Positions 32,101 through 43,267 are shown, numbered from the stretch's first letter. The stretch is 64,000 nt of DNA from Boesenbergia rotunda (GCA_024364735.1 JAGFNQ010008307.1:310001-374000); one strand, 5' to 3'. Numbers and translations: made by a program. Notes: a model not told the origin generated them from the letters alone.

Positions 32101-32754
32101 TCAAATAATTCAATATTAGAATGATTAAATATTTTATATAAATATACATGTTGTGAAATTATTTTTAATATTAAACAAAAAGGAGAGTACTTACATAGAC
32201 ATTGCATACCACAATTTAATTCCATCCACATCATTACCTCATATTTTCAGAATTTGGCACAGCAGGAGGTTTGTTTCATGGAACTATGATATTTTGATTT
32301 CTCAAAACTCATTACCAGTAGTTAGAGTTTAGATAGCTAGGAGATGGTATTTTTGGTCTCCAAACATAGTCCTAATGATTATCAATTACGTGTTAATACA
32401 GTATCAGTTGGCACAGAACAATGATTCAACAAAGCAAACAAACAAAGGGTCTCAAATGACATATATTCACAAACCATAGGACTTCAGGACTTCAGGACTT
32501 CAAGACCTGAAATTACATTATTGTGGGTTTCAAAATCCGAAAACTTCACAACTGCTCAATTATGCTTACATAACTTTACACAAGAAGAAATGCATCATAA
32601 TATTGAAATACTTCTTCAAGTCACAACATTAACAACAACTAGTTTTTTGACAATACTATAGCTGTACAATATACAAAATATATACATTCAGTTATCCTCC
32701 ATACAAAATATACACTTCAATCAGAATATTGGGTCACTACATATACCAATTAAC
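32101..32754. other. MULE 3' non-coding region
   Basis: AT-rich DNA between the left palindromic array and the end of the transposase frame. No other gene. It contains a short ACTTCAGG triplication near 32480-32500. Confidence 0.45.
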
Positions 32755-34891
32755 TCAAGACCTTGGGGCTGGCGGCATTCTACATGTCCTTTTATTATGA
32801 CCAAGTTGTTTGCACCGGCTGCATTTTAGTTTGACCTTGCCATTGTGTCTGGACTCTATCCGTGCCTTCTTTCGTCTACCAGGCTGCACAAGGCTATGGG
32901 GACATAGAACTATAATGTCGTATACACCAGTAGACCAAAACTGCTTGCTTCTACAAGGGAAAATACGATCCATGTAAACCCACTTCCATGTTTCAGAATA
33001 AAAATAATGCTCAAAATAAGGAAGTGTATCCATGTTCCTGTGAATGATTACGGCAATAGCATGTGAGCAAGGAAGTCCTGAAATTTGAAACTCCCCACAA
33101 TGACAAAACTTTTTTTTCCAAATCAACAATGTATGAAGTGCCTCATGTTTCTACTTCCATTTCTGATTGAGAGTAAGGGTGAACCTTATAAGCTCTTGCT
33201 TTCTCTCTCCTTGAATCCATTTCTTTTGTAGCATAAGGTGTCAAAGCAACATGCCATTTGGAGACTTCCTCTCTACGGTTATAGAACCATTGAGCAACTT
33301 TTCTTCTTGTATTATCAATTAACCTGTTTATGGGAAGCTCACGTGTGGACTTGAACAAACCATTTAAGCTCTCCACACAATTCGTGGTAAGCATTCTGTA
33401 CATTCTCCCTGTAAAGTGTGCATTTGCCCACCTTTTAGGGTCAATGTTGTGAAGCCACTTATGGGCAACTGGATGTTTTTCAAGCATTGTCTGCATTATC
33501 ATATCATATTGGAGTGTTGTGTTGGCTCGTGCTGCTGCCCAAAACAAACCTACAGCAGCTCTACTTCCAGTATCAGTTACCATATTACAACACATGTGGT
33601 GGCAACAAAAGGCATGATGCGCGTTTAGGTAGACTTTTCTAACTGCTGATATAATTCCCCGATGTCTATCTGATACTATGGTGATTGAGTGATCATCGAC
33701 ACCAAAGAACCTCTTTGTATGCTCCAAAAACCACTCCCATGCAGACCAACATTCAACTTCAGCTATTGCGAAGGCAATTGGAAGAACATTGTCATTACCA
33801 TCAATCGTCGTTGCAATCAACATTACTCCCAGATACTTTCCTCTTAGGTGTGTGGCATCAATTCCGATAAGTCTACTCAAATAAGACCTGAACACCCTTC
33901 GGCAAGCACCAAAATCCCAAAAACACCGCTGGAACTGATTGTCACCATTCCTGCATAGTGCCACATACGTTTCAGGATCTCTAGCTCTTAACTCACGCAG
34001 ATATTGTGGAAGATCTCTGTAAGCCTCATCATAATCTCCAACAACCTTTTCCAATGCTTTCTCCCTAGCTATGTATGCTTTTCTGTATGATATGGTTACT
34101 CCAAATCTAGCTTTAATATCTGATATAATCATACTTGGTTTGTATTGTTCATTATAAAGAAATTGCTCTTCAACAAAAGAAGCAACAAATGATAAAGAGC
34201 ATGCATGATGATCAACACTTTCTCTAACAGTTCCGCATTGGTGTTCCTTTATATATTTTGTAACAGTGAACTCTACTTCCCCCCTTGCTACTACTCTCCA
34301 TGTACATGGTTGGTTGAAGCACACTGCTTTAACTCTATTTTTTCGGGTGTCAACTGGGTTATATCTCATATGCTTAACCATGACATGTTTGACAAGTGCA
34401 TTCTTGAATTCTTCTCTAGATGCGAATATCTGCCCCACAAAAAATTCATGCCCATCTTTTGCCTCTACCTCTCCAATTAGCCCACCAAGCAATCAAGAAT
34501 TTAAAATATAAGGATCTTCAGCTAATGGAAACTCCTCCTCTAAGTCACTGTACTCATCTGGGGGGAATTCATATTCCTCAATCTACATATCATCGGCTTG
34601 GAATTCTAGTACACTTGTAATGGGTTCTAATTCATCTGCATTCCGGATTTCAATTCCTTCCTCCCCACTCCAGGTTGGCTCAAAGAATTCAACAACTCTT
34701 GTAGAAGAATTCAAACCCTCACCTTCTATATTAGTTGCTTCTTCATTTAGATCAATTGTCAAATTCCTTGTAATTTCTGATCCATTCCCCGTGACAGCAT
34801 TATCATCAAGAGTATTCCATATTTCGGAGAGAATTTCGTCAACAACATTATCATCCCTGAAAAATAAATTACAATTACATTTAGCAAACAT
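32755..34891 (-). pseudogene. MULE (MuDR-type) transposase
   Basis: One minus-strand reading frame of about 700 codons, with defects. Order: acidic N-terminus (34891-34500, TAG near 34587 and TGA near 34494); MuDR DNA-binding domain (GHEFFVGQIFASREEFKNAL ... CTWRVVARG); central region; MULE catalytic domain with candidate Asp residues in GIDATHLRGKYLG and TIVSDRHRGI plus the HAFCCHHMC motif; a TGA near 33142 and a frameshift in an A-run near 33112; then SWIM zinc finger (CHCGEFQISGLPCSHAIAV) and C-terminal CCHC knuckle (CSRCKQLGHNKRTC). The enzyme would excise and insert the MULE. The 449-codon central block (33143-34492) is intact, but the SWIM domain is out of frame, so it is inactive as read. 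A domesticated FAR1/MUSTANG-type gene is unlikely given the lesions and repeats. Confidence 0.9.
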
Positions 34892-34914
34892 TGAAAATCA
34901 TAATCAAGGACCTA

Positions 34915-35400
34915 GGAAGGCCTGAGGGCCTGAAATATTTTGATTTAAGACCCTCACAGGGTCTGAAATCATTATATTTCAGTCCCTGTGAGGGCCTGAA
35001 TATAATGATTTCAGTGAGGGCCTGAAATAAAAAGATTTCAGGCCCTCACAGGGCCTGAAATCAATATATTTCAGGCCCTCACAGGGCCTGAATTCTTTTT
35101 ATTTCAGGCCCTGCCTGGGCCTAAAATCAGTATATTTCAGGCCCTTCAAGGGCCTGAATTATATTGATTCAGACCCTCCCAGGCCCTCAAATCCAATGAT
35201 TTCAGCCCCTATAAGGGCCTGAAATCTTTTCATTTCAGTCTCTGGGATGACCTGAATTTCTTTTTTTTCAGGCTCTCCCAGTGCCTGAAAACAACATATT
35301 TCAGTCCCTCCTAGGGCTTTAAATCTAATGATATCATGCACTCCTAGGCACTGAACTCCTTTAATTTCTGGCCCTTCTAGGGCCTGATATGGTAATATAT
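34915..35400. repeat. Palindromic CAGGCCCT/AGGGCCTG array, right side of MULE
   Basis: About twelve units of 34-40 bp. The best ones read TTTCAGGCCCTCACAGGGCC followed by TGAAAT (11-bp arms, 3-base loop), separated by variable AT spacers. Degeneration increases toward 35350. Confidence 0.85.
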
Positions 35401-35837
35401 CACCCTTAGGTCGAATTCAAACATTTATTTCAAGCATTTATTTATCTTAAGTTTAACAAATTTCAGAAGGCCCTTATTATGTAATGCATATCACCCTTAG
35501 ATTCCTCCAAACATAAAAATTGTAGCAAGAGTTGATAAGTATAGAACTAGGTCTGATACAATATCAAAGATGACAATCATACGTACATTACTATTTGTAT
35601 TTGTTACCAATCTGTTGCTTGCTTTTTCTCCTTCAACACCTATCTTCCTCAGCTGCCTTGATGAATTGAGTTGTGCAAGGTCGAAATATATACGTACCCT
35701 CGTGATGATTCGACTTGTGCAAGATAGTAATATATATATATGCTGACAAAATTTCCACTACCTTGCCATCCGAACCATATATTATTATTTTACTGTAAAA
35801 GTGGTTCGGATGTCTCGAAAATGGGAATGGAAAAGGC
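35401..35837. other. MULE right subterminal region with an isolated hairpin
   Basis: AT-rich. CATCCGAACCA (about 35768) and TGGTTCGGATG (about 35801) form a perfect 11-bp stem with a loop of about 22 nt. No gene. Confidence 0.5.
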
Positions 35838-35963
35838 ATTTTGTGGCGCCAAGGGTATAATAGGAAGTTCACTTAAATGACTGTGCCCTTTGGTAAAATA
35901 GAAACCATGTGGGACGCCCTTTGATAATTTTCAATAGTTACGTACGTCCTTTGGTAAATTGTC
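35838..35963 (-). repeat. MULE terminal repeat (right end)
   Basis: On the minus strand, reading inward from about 35963: GACAATTTACCAAAGGACG, ACATGGTTTCTATTTTACCA, then AGTGAACTTCCTATTATACC. The same three blocks occur in the same order on the plus strand at 63764-63880, so both are termini of one MULE family. Confidence 0.75.
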
Positions 35964-36409
35964 GAATTTTAAATGGCGCATGAGATCTATTTCTTGATGG
36001 TGCACCGGCGGAATGTATCCAGATTTTTTTGGATTAAATTTTAATTCCTGAAGATCAATAAATTAGGTAAAACAGATGCAAGCATCTTACAATTTATTTA
36101 TTTTTTCCATCAAAATAAATTATTTAGAATACAAAGAAACTAAATATAATTTGCTTAAGATCCAGATGCAATAATATAATAGTGATAAAATTTTAAACGA
36201 TTTTCATCTATTTCACATCGACTTTTTTTTTAATTAAAAAAACAGCTTCTAGACTTCAACTAAAACATATCAAAGTTGCTTGTGTTTTAAAAAAAGTTTG
36301 TTTTGGTACCAAAAAAAATTATTTTAATGAATAATTTAATATCAAACTTACTTACTTTTGAAATACATGTTGACTTGTAAATCTTACATTCTAATTTTTT
36401 TTTATTATG
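35964..36409. other. AT-rich spacer with Tat3 target site
   Basis: Old host or element DNA without coding potential. The last five bases, TTATG (36405-36409), are the left target-site duplication of Tat3. Confidence 0.6.
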
Positions 36410-37359
36410 TGATCCTGACGAAGAACGACGTGGACTCCCAATTTGTTGACAAGACTAGCTTATTGCTAGAGGAGGATAGGTACTGTTACAGATAGCGTCT
36501 TTCTTGCAAAAAAGATGACCGTTAGCAATCCACCGGGAGAACTTCCCGACAAGACTCTCCGACGGTCAAATCAAAATCCGGTGGAGAAAATGAAACTAAG
36601 AAAGAGGCGACTGTAACTAAAAAATGTATTACACATACCTGTAGGTGAAGGAAGGAATGTCTTATATAGCCGGGGGAGCCGACAACCTCTGTCCTACTTC
36701 TGCCCCATTTTTGTCTCATGTTGGGACAAGATAAGGACCACTGCCATCTCGCCGATCAGCGTCACCTCATCCTAACATACGTAGGGGCGCCGTAGTACTG
36801 GTTGTCAGAGCTTGTCAAGAAGGTACTGTGTCAGCAAGATATCCGCGATTCGGACATGAGTGGTGTCAGGGCCGAGCCGACCTGTGCCGACTCTGGTACT
36901 ACCATTATTAATGTGGTGTCAGGGGTAGGTATTGCCGCGGATAACGACAACTTTCGAGCTGGAGCACACCAAAAGGATGCACCGATCAGTTACCTCGAGG
37001 GAAATCCAACTATGAAGCTAATGACATACCAATCGGATCATATGTGACACACTGAGTCGTGGAGTGCTCGAACCTAGCTCGACCGACTCATCCTTTGGAA
37101 AACAAAATTATAACATAAGGAGAGTGCCGATCTGCTGATATTAGGTCGAGCACTCGGTGTTTTTCGATGGGACTAATTCAGACTATACCCGACCAGCCAT
37201 CTAATCGGGCGATCCAACCTGAGTGGAACTCGAGCCAATGACACTCTGCAACGTTTCATGCCCTGCCACGTTGGGTTGTTGGAGGTCCCCTGACAATGAC
37301 CTATCTTCATGAGGTGCCATGCTGGCCGACCGGATTACACATAAGCTAGGTCGGGATCA
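36410..37359 (-). repeat. Tat3 3' LTR (950 bp)
   Basis: Starts TGATCCTGACGAAG and ends CGGGATCA. A minus-strand TATA box (CTATATAAG) is at 36661-36669. Uninterrupted partner of the split right LTR. Confidence 0.9.
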
Positions 37360-37764
37360 TAAGCATTCCCTTCGAGTCTAGTCGAAGGAGGCGTTGAGTC
37401 CGACTGACTGGACCATTAGTTCAGAGTAAGTCAGGCTAAATCGCATGGGCCGACAGACTGGCCAGCTGCCAATACCAACTGCCCGACTGACACACAGTAT
37501 GGCCAACATCGTTATCTCGCCATGTCTTATCCTCTGATGTTCAAAGGATTGATTCGTATCCTCCCATTAATTGCTGAGGGTCACGTGTCCTTCAGCTATT
37601 GGTTTTCCCGAGTAACGAACTGTCCGTTGTCTGACACTACAAACGCACCCCGCGCACGCTGCGTGCTTTCTCGAGGTTCATTTATTGGCAAATAGACGAC
37701 CCTGATCCCTTCCCGCCTTTTTACCGGATCCTCATCTGACGGCCGACATCAACCCCTTGGCACT
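37360..37764 (-). other. Tat3 polypurine region and antisense-gene upstream DNA
   Basis: 37360-37391 is the degenerate polypurine tract followed by the palindrome CTTCGAGTCTAGTCGAAG conserved after all three Tat 3' LTRs. The rest corresponds to the Tat2 region upstream of the antisense gene. Confidence 0.6.
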
Positions 37765-37767
37765 ATC

Positions 37768-39345
37768 ATAAGCAAAATTTCAGGCACTTACATTGACTGG
37801 GTACGAGAGTGCATTACCACTAATTATTATTCTCTTAACATTAATGGTAGCTTGCATGACCACTTCAGGGGTGCCAGGGGACTTTGGCAAGGTGTTTCTC
37901 TTTCTCCCTATTTGTTTGGTATCTGCATAGAGTACATGGCGTGATTGCTAAATCAGAATACCAGACGGGCGGATTTTCACTTTCACCCAAGATGTGCAGA
38001 GTTGAGGATAGCGCACTTGGCTTACGCAGATGATCTATTGCTGTTCTCCAGAGGTGATGTCTCATTAGTCGGGATGCTCATGGATTGCTTACAGAGGTTT
38101 GGCCAGATAGCGGGGTTGAGGGCCAATCTGAGTAAATCAAACATATATATGGCAGGAGTGGATGAAAGCACAAGGCAGACACTGATTCAGCTTACAGGGT
38201 TCCAGAGTGGTACCATGCCCTTTCGCTATTTGGGGATTCCTCTGGCCTTAGAGAAGCTCCGGATTGCGGATTATGGGCCGTTCCTGGATGCTTTGGCTAA
38301 GAAGATTAATGTCTTGGGGATTCCTCTGGCCTTAGAGAAGCTCCGGATTGTGGATTATGGGCCGTTCCTGGATGCTTTGGCTAAGAAGATTAATGTCTGG
38401 CCCAAAAGCACATTGACACATACGGGGAAAGTGAAGTTGATTCGGGCAGTACTGCAGGGGGTGGAATGCTACTGGATATATAGCCTATGTAGGGGATTCT
38501 TATGGACTTCTACGGACCCCCCCTATTGCTTGGATGGAGATGTGCAAGCCTAAGGAAGAGGGAGGATTGGGATTCAGGGACCTCAGGGCTTGGAATGATG
38601 CGCTGCTAGCTGAAGTACTCTGGAGGATTCAGGACAAAGAGGATGCGTTATGGATTAGGTGGGTGCACCATGCATATCGCAGCAGTTGGACATTTGGCAT
38701 TGGCAGGTGAAGCACACAAACTCTCTACTAATCAAGAGGTTATGTCAGATCAGAGATCGAGTGCTTGTGATGACTAGATCAGTAGAGGCATCACAGCAGA
38801 AATTGAGTGATTGGTTTGAGCTACATAGGCAGCACCACAGGGGGATCAGTATGGCGTATGACTTCTTCCGTGAGGCTAGGGGACGCAAGGCATGGGCTTG
38901 GACAGTATGGAAGAAGTATATACATCCGAGTCATGCCTTCACCATGTGGCTACTGGCACAGCGTAGGTTGCTCACAGGAGACAGATTAGCATACTTGGGG
39001 AATAAGGAGGCCAGAGTGTACTCCATCTGCCGCACACAGCCTGAGTCCCAGGAGCATATCTTCTTCAGGTGCCCACTAGTACACCAGTTGTGGTGCAGCA
39101 TCAGGGCATGGTTGCAGATGACCCCAGACATGAGCACGTTCCAGAGGATGTTCAGAGTGTTCATTAGGCAGTATAGAGGGAGGAGTCGGCTGATGTAGGC
39201 GCGACATCTAGCAGTTGCAGCAATGATCCATTACGTGTGGCAGGCAAGGAATCAGTGCAGGTTTGAGGGGAGTCAGCTGGATGTTGAGGCACTGTTGAGG
39301 AAGGTACAGGTCCATGTCTATAGGGCGCTTGACGCGCGGTGAGAG
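37768..39345 (+). pseudogene. LINE reverse transcriptase C-terminal half and zf-RVT
   Basis: The frame opens with TYIDWVRECITT and INGSLHDHFRGARGLWQGVS, then LSPYLFGICIEYMA. A TGA at 37942 interrupts it, and the polymerase motif AYADDLLLFSRGD follows with the Asp-Asp pair intact. Next come GLRANLSKSNIYMAG and FRYLGIPLALEKLR, then the LINE connection region. After a stop near 38550 and frame changes, the zf-RVT-like region carries WTVWKKYIHPSHAFTMWLLA, RLLTGDRLAYLG and SQEHIFFRCPLVHQLW. These are standard plant L1 signatures. The N-terminal endonuclease and ORF1 are missing (5' truncation). An internal 84-bp duplication repeats 28 residues. Confidence 0.85.
38234..38399 (+). repeat. 84-bp in-frame tandem duplication in the LINE ORF
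   Basis: LGIPLALEKLRI(A/V)DYGPF and the following LDALAKKINV are encoded twice in a row, with two or three mismatches at DNA level. This leaves the frame open but would insert 28 residues just after the polymerase core. Confidence 0.9.
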
Positions 39346-39394
39346 CAGTGATTATGGGTGTATAATTGTATGGTGGGTGTATAGCTGTATTATT

Positions 39395-40138
39395 TTGTAG
39401 TTGACCAACATTGACCTGGTTAACTTGACCAGGCCATGTTGGACACAAAGGGCCCCAAGTGGGGGCACTTTGGAAAAAAAATTTAAGTTGACCAACGTTG
39501 ACCTGGTCAATTGACTAGGCCACGTTGGACACAAAGGGCCCCAAGTGGGGGCACTGTGGTAAAAAAATTTAAGTTGACCAACGCTGACCTAGTCAATTGA
39601 CCAGGCCACGTTGGACACTAAGTGCCCCAAGTGGGAGCACTGTAGATAGGTAAGGAAAAAAAAGATTTGAGTTAACAAAGCTGACCTGGTCAATTGACCA
39701 GGCCACGTTGGACACTAAGTGCCCCAAGTGGGGGAAACTATAGATAGGTAAGAAAAAAAAGATTTAAGTTGACCAACGCTGACCTAGTCAATTGACCAGG
39801 CCACGTTGGACACTAAGTGCCCTAAGTGGGGGCACTGTAGATAGGTATAAAAAAATTGAGTTGACCAACGCTGACCTGGTTAAAAATTTTGAGTTGACCA
39901 ATACTGACTTGGTAAAAATTTGAGTTGACCAACGCTGACCTGGTCAATGGACCAAGCCATGTTAGACACTGAGCGTCCCAAGTGGGGGCACTGTAGATAG
40001 GTGATAAAAAAAATTGAGTTGACCAATGTTGACCTGGTCAAAAAAATTTTGAGTTAACCAATGCTGATCTGGTCAATGGACCAGGCCACGTTGGACACTA
40101 AGTGCCCCAAGTGGGGACACTGTAGATAGGTTAAAAAA
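39395..40138. repeat. About 95-110 bp minisatellite in the LINE 3' region
   Basis: Seven or eight units, each built on TTGACCAACGCTGACCTGGT, CAATTGACCAGGCCACGTTG, GACACTAAGTGCCCCAAGTG and GGGGCACTGTAGATAGGTA plus an A-run. The middle, CCTGGTCAATTGACCAGG, is a perfect palindrome. Some units are shortened (about 39860-39930). Confidence 0.85.
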
Positions 40139-40795
40139 AAGTTAGGGTTGGATGGCGAATAGATCTGCCATAAATGATCTATCTTTGCCGTAGTAAACAG
40201 CTATGGTAATGACATACCAAATTCGTTGATGGCTGAGACTCTGCCAAAAAGCCTATGAGGGTGCATGGCCCACCATAGGCCTATCTAGTCCGTAGTAACG
40301 GCTACGGTAAAGACAAGTCAAAGTCATTTATAGTTGGTCACTTACCTAAAATGAACATTGGGTTTGAGTGGTGAGCATTTGATAGTTGCACTTACAACCT
40401 CATGGTTGTCCACTACTTTAGAGATGGGTGTGCGCCAGGGTCGAGCAGGTGGATGGCAAGTCCAGTACCATCTCAGCAGTGCTAGGTAGGGGTGGACAGG
40501 TTGATGGATGCATGCGATCATGGAGTTGCATCATTCGAGCTTGTTTGGCTTGGGATAGTTGGTTGTTGGCAGAGTTGTTCTGAGATACTCCATGGTTATG
40601 GGTGGAGAGCTCATGTGGGAGCAGCATTGACAGTGGATAGTTCTGTTGAGGATGGTATACATGATGGTATGCATACATGTATTTTATCCCCTGATAGCTA
40701 CTTGGATCTGATACTTCATCAGAAACGACTAGCAATTTACGGGGGCACATGTTCGGGTGTACCTTTTCTTGATGATATCTATTTACCTTTCATCA
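40139..40795 (+). other. LINE 3' non-coding tail
   Basis: Unique sequence after the minisatellite without coding potential. It contains two GCCGTAGTAA-like words (about 40186 and 40288) and ends in A-rich/(AT)n sequence. Confidence 0.4.
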
Positions 40796-40989
40796 AAAAT
40801 ATATATATATATATACCGCATCTCCCCTTTTCACCGTCCCAATTTTTTACTTCGTTCCTCTTCCATTTTAGTGCTTTGCTAGGGTTCCGGCAATCCTCTC
40901 CGACGACGATAGACCTGGAACCCTGCACCCTCTCCGGCGACCTTTCGTTTTCTTTGGTTAGTTGATCTTTCGCTGTATCCTGTCCATTC

Positions 40990-43267
40990 ATGGCCTCTTC
41001 TTCTTCGACCCCTGGCTCGTGTACGCCACTGTGGTGTCGGAGCTTTGTTCCCGAGACCTTGACCGCCTTCGGTCGGAATACCAAATCCCCTCCAACCACC
41101 GACTGATTTTTCCTGGCCTGATTGATCGACCCGAGAGCCCGCCCTTAAGCTATCCGACCCTTTCCCGAGACCATCTTCAAGCCGACCTCCACTTTCTCCT
41201 CCACCCTTTCATCTCGAAGGTGTGTCGGTACTTCCAACTCCCCCTATCCCAATTAGCCCCGAACGTCATTAGTCTCATTTGCGAGTATTTTCACCTTGTA
41301 TCGTATTCCTCTTCGCCTCGAAATCTTTCATTTCTTCAACTACCCCAAGAAACAAGAGACGAATGATTTTTTCTTCCAAACCCGAGTTAAGACTTCATTC
41401 CTGGCGAAGCCTCCGACCTCCAACAAAGGTTGGAAGGATCGCTTCTTCTACATCAACACCACCTCGGCCCCGAGCTGACCCACTGTCTTCATAGAGGACC
41501 TGCCCCCTTCACCCTCTCTCCTGAAAGCCTACCGTTCCTCACCCACCTATCAGTTATCCATTTCCAAGCTCGGCGACCGACACATCCATGGGGTGAATCT
41601 CCTTCAGGAGGAGATCCTCTACACTTTTGGTCTAAGCCAAATCCCAACTCCTCGACCTGCCTCACTTGGTAAGCTCCCTTATCATGCTTTTGAATATTTA
41701 TAGCTAACTAAACTTTTACTATTTTGCAACCACAATGATGTTCGCAGCCACCCTAGAAGACGGATTTGAGATGGACTACGCGGAGATGCAGTCCCTAGTC
41801 AACACACAACTAGAGCAGCATGCCGTGGATCCCCTCACATCCGCTCCTGTGCCTGAACCATTAGTCGGCCACTCTGCAGCTGCGCAAAGCCCCAATGCCG
41901 AGCCAATGGAGGAGGAGGACCAGCCTCTCGGATTGAGGTGTCATCAGCCCGAGTCCCCAGTCCCGCACATGCTCCGCCAATCGATGTCCAAGTTAGGCCT
42001 ACCTTCACCTACCAGCCCAAGAAGAAGGAGAAGAGGGCTTCAGCAACACCCTCGACACACATAGAAGCGTCCACCCGAATGGCTGTCTTGGGCGGTTCTT
42101 CTCGCCCCGACCCATCCTCAAGCGCGCCTGACCTTCCCCTTCCACTGGACTCGGGTGCCTCGCTTGTGGAGGTTCCCGTCATTCCCCCTCCGCTCCACAT
42201 CTTGGTGCCTTCCCTCGCCAATCCACGCCTGGAGATGCCAGCGGGGAACCTACTGTACTAGACCCAAGAATTGTAACTCTACGGGCCGGTGGTAGACCGC
42301 TACCTGCAAGGGGTCCGGGAGTCCTACTATAGGGCCCAAACAGCAAGACGAATGCCTTCTTCTTGGAGGCCACTCAGGTATTCATTTTTATTTTATTTAA
42401 TTTTATTTCTTCTTTTTAACTTGGCCTTAAGGCTGATTTAACTTACCCTCTTACTAACCCTTTTGTGTGTAGTTCTGGGGCTCGTGCCACAGTCTATCGA
42501 TGGTTGTGGTGACCCATGCTCAGGCTCAAGTGGCTGTTGAGTGACGCGTTGAGGAGTTGGAGACTCGGCTCCGTCACGCTCGCCTAGTCTCCAATGAAGA
42601 GACGCTGAACGACCTTCGGAAGGAGATCATCGTGTTGCAGGGCCGACTGGCGACCACGGAGGACCAGCTGGAGGTGCCCAAGATCCAGGTGGGCTCCTCC
42701 GACTCAGCAGTGGCCCATGCCCAAAGCCAGATCTCCACCTTGGAGTATGCCAAGCGAAAGGTCTGGGTCTTCCACGCTAGAGCTCAGGAGGAAGCGAATA
42801 AGAAGAAGGTCGAGCTCCTCCAACTGTCGTAGTTCTATGAGTCCTTGCAGGCAGAGTTGTCTGTCAAAGAGAAGGACCTGGCGGCTCGGGCGGAGATGGT
42901 GGACTCATTGGCTACCCAGCTGGCCAGCCGGGACCAAGAGTTGAACTCCCAGGTCGAGGAGCTCACTCAGCTTCACACTCAGCTGTCCGAGTGGGAGGCT
43001 ACCCTGGCAGAGCTCGAGGATCTCCGGGCCTATAGGGCAGGCGAGGCGACATGATTGAACACCCACCGAGTGGAGTACATCAACTCGGCGGCGTTCAGTA
43101 AGCAGCTCACTACTAGGTTGAACCCCTTGCTTAAGCTGCACCTGACCAACACTTTTAATCAGCTTAAGCAAGGTGGGCACCTTCCTCCTGATCTCCCGGT
43201 TAGCACGGTGAAGTTCTCCAGTCTGACCCAGCAGTTGTCGGAGGAGGCTTGCCGCCCATTCGACTGA
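40990..43267 (+). pseudogene. Tat3 antisense additional gene (transposase_28-like, coiled coil), three exons
   Basis: The ATG at 40990 gives MASSSSTPGS, similar to the Tat2 start (MAKSSPHPS). After a frameshift the core follows: RSEYQIPSNHRLIFP, PPLSYPTLSRDHLQADLHF, QLPLSQLAPNVISLICEYF, then (frame change) RIPLRLEIFHFFNYPKKQE and TSNKGWKDRFFYINTT. Intron 1 starts at GT 41669. Its expected acceptor, TTTTGCAA near 41729, has lost the AG, and another AG lies at 41747. Exon 2 is acidic and Pro-rich with a KKEKR patch; stops occur. Intron 2 is 42378-42472. Exon 3 is a coiled coil with an in-frame TAG near 42830 and TGA codons, ending in a compact C-terminus (TFNQLKQGGHLPPDLPVSTV) homologous to Tat2's. 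Its function is unknown. Confidence 0.65.
42378..42472 (+). other. Intron 2 of the Tat3 antisense gene
   Basis: CACTCAG|GTATTC donor, T-rich tract, TTGTGTGTAG acceptor; 95 bp. It follows the residues ATQ, exactly as in Tat2. Confidence 0.6.

Larger units (their letters stand above)
31142..35963 (-). mobile_element. Decayed Mutator-like element (MULE)
   Basis: A MULE transposase pseudogene on the minus strand is flanked by palindromic repeat arrays on both sides. The right border (35838-35963) carries a conserved terminal motif, also found at 63764-63880, which reads inward AATTTACCAAAGG..CACATGGTTTC..TTTTACCAAAGGG. A matching left terminus was not found between 31142 and 31460. It was probably removed when the neighbouring LTR block was joined, so the left limit given is only the edge of recognisable foreign DNA. 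Confidence 0.65.
37765..40795 (+). mobile_element. 5'-truncated L1-type LINE inserted in Tat3
   Basis: Coding matches to non-LTR reverse transcriptase begin abruptly near 37765 and are followed by a zinc-finger region and a long 3' region with a minisatellite. Reading direction (plus) is opposite to Tat3. The 3' end is placed at the CATCAAAAATATATAT stretch near 40790, where Tat antisense-gene leader sequence resumes. I could not find a clear target duplication. Confidence 0.65.

Noticed and set aside
33143..34492. A domesticated, functional MULE-derived gene
   Set aside because: The central 449 codons are open, but the N-terminal part has two stops, the SWIM finger is out of frame, and the locus keeps transposon repeats and a terminal repeat.
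34915..35400. Regularly spaced palindromic repeats resembling a CRISPR array
   Set aside because: Plant nuclear context, spacers short and AT-rich with related sequence, repeats degenerate, no cas genes; better read as MULE-associated repeats.
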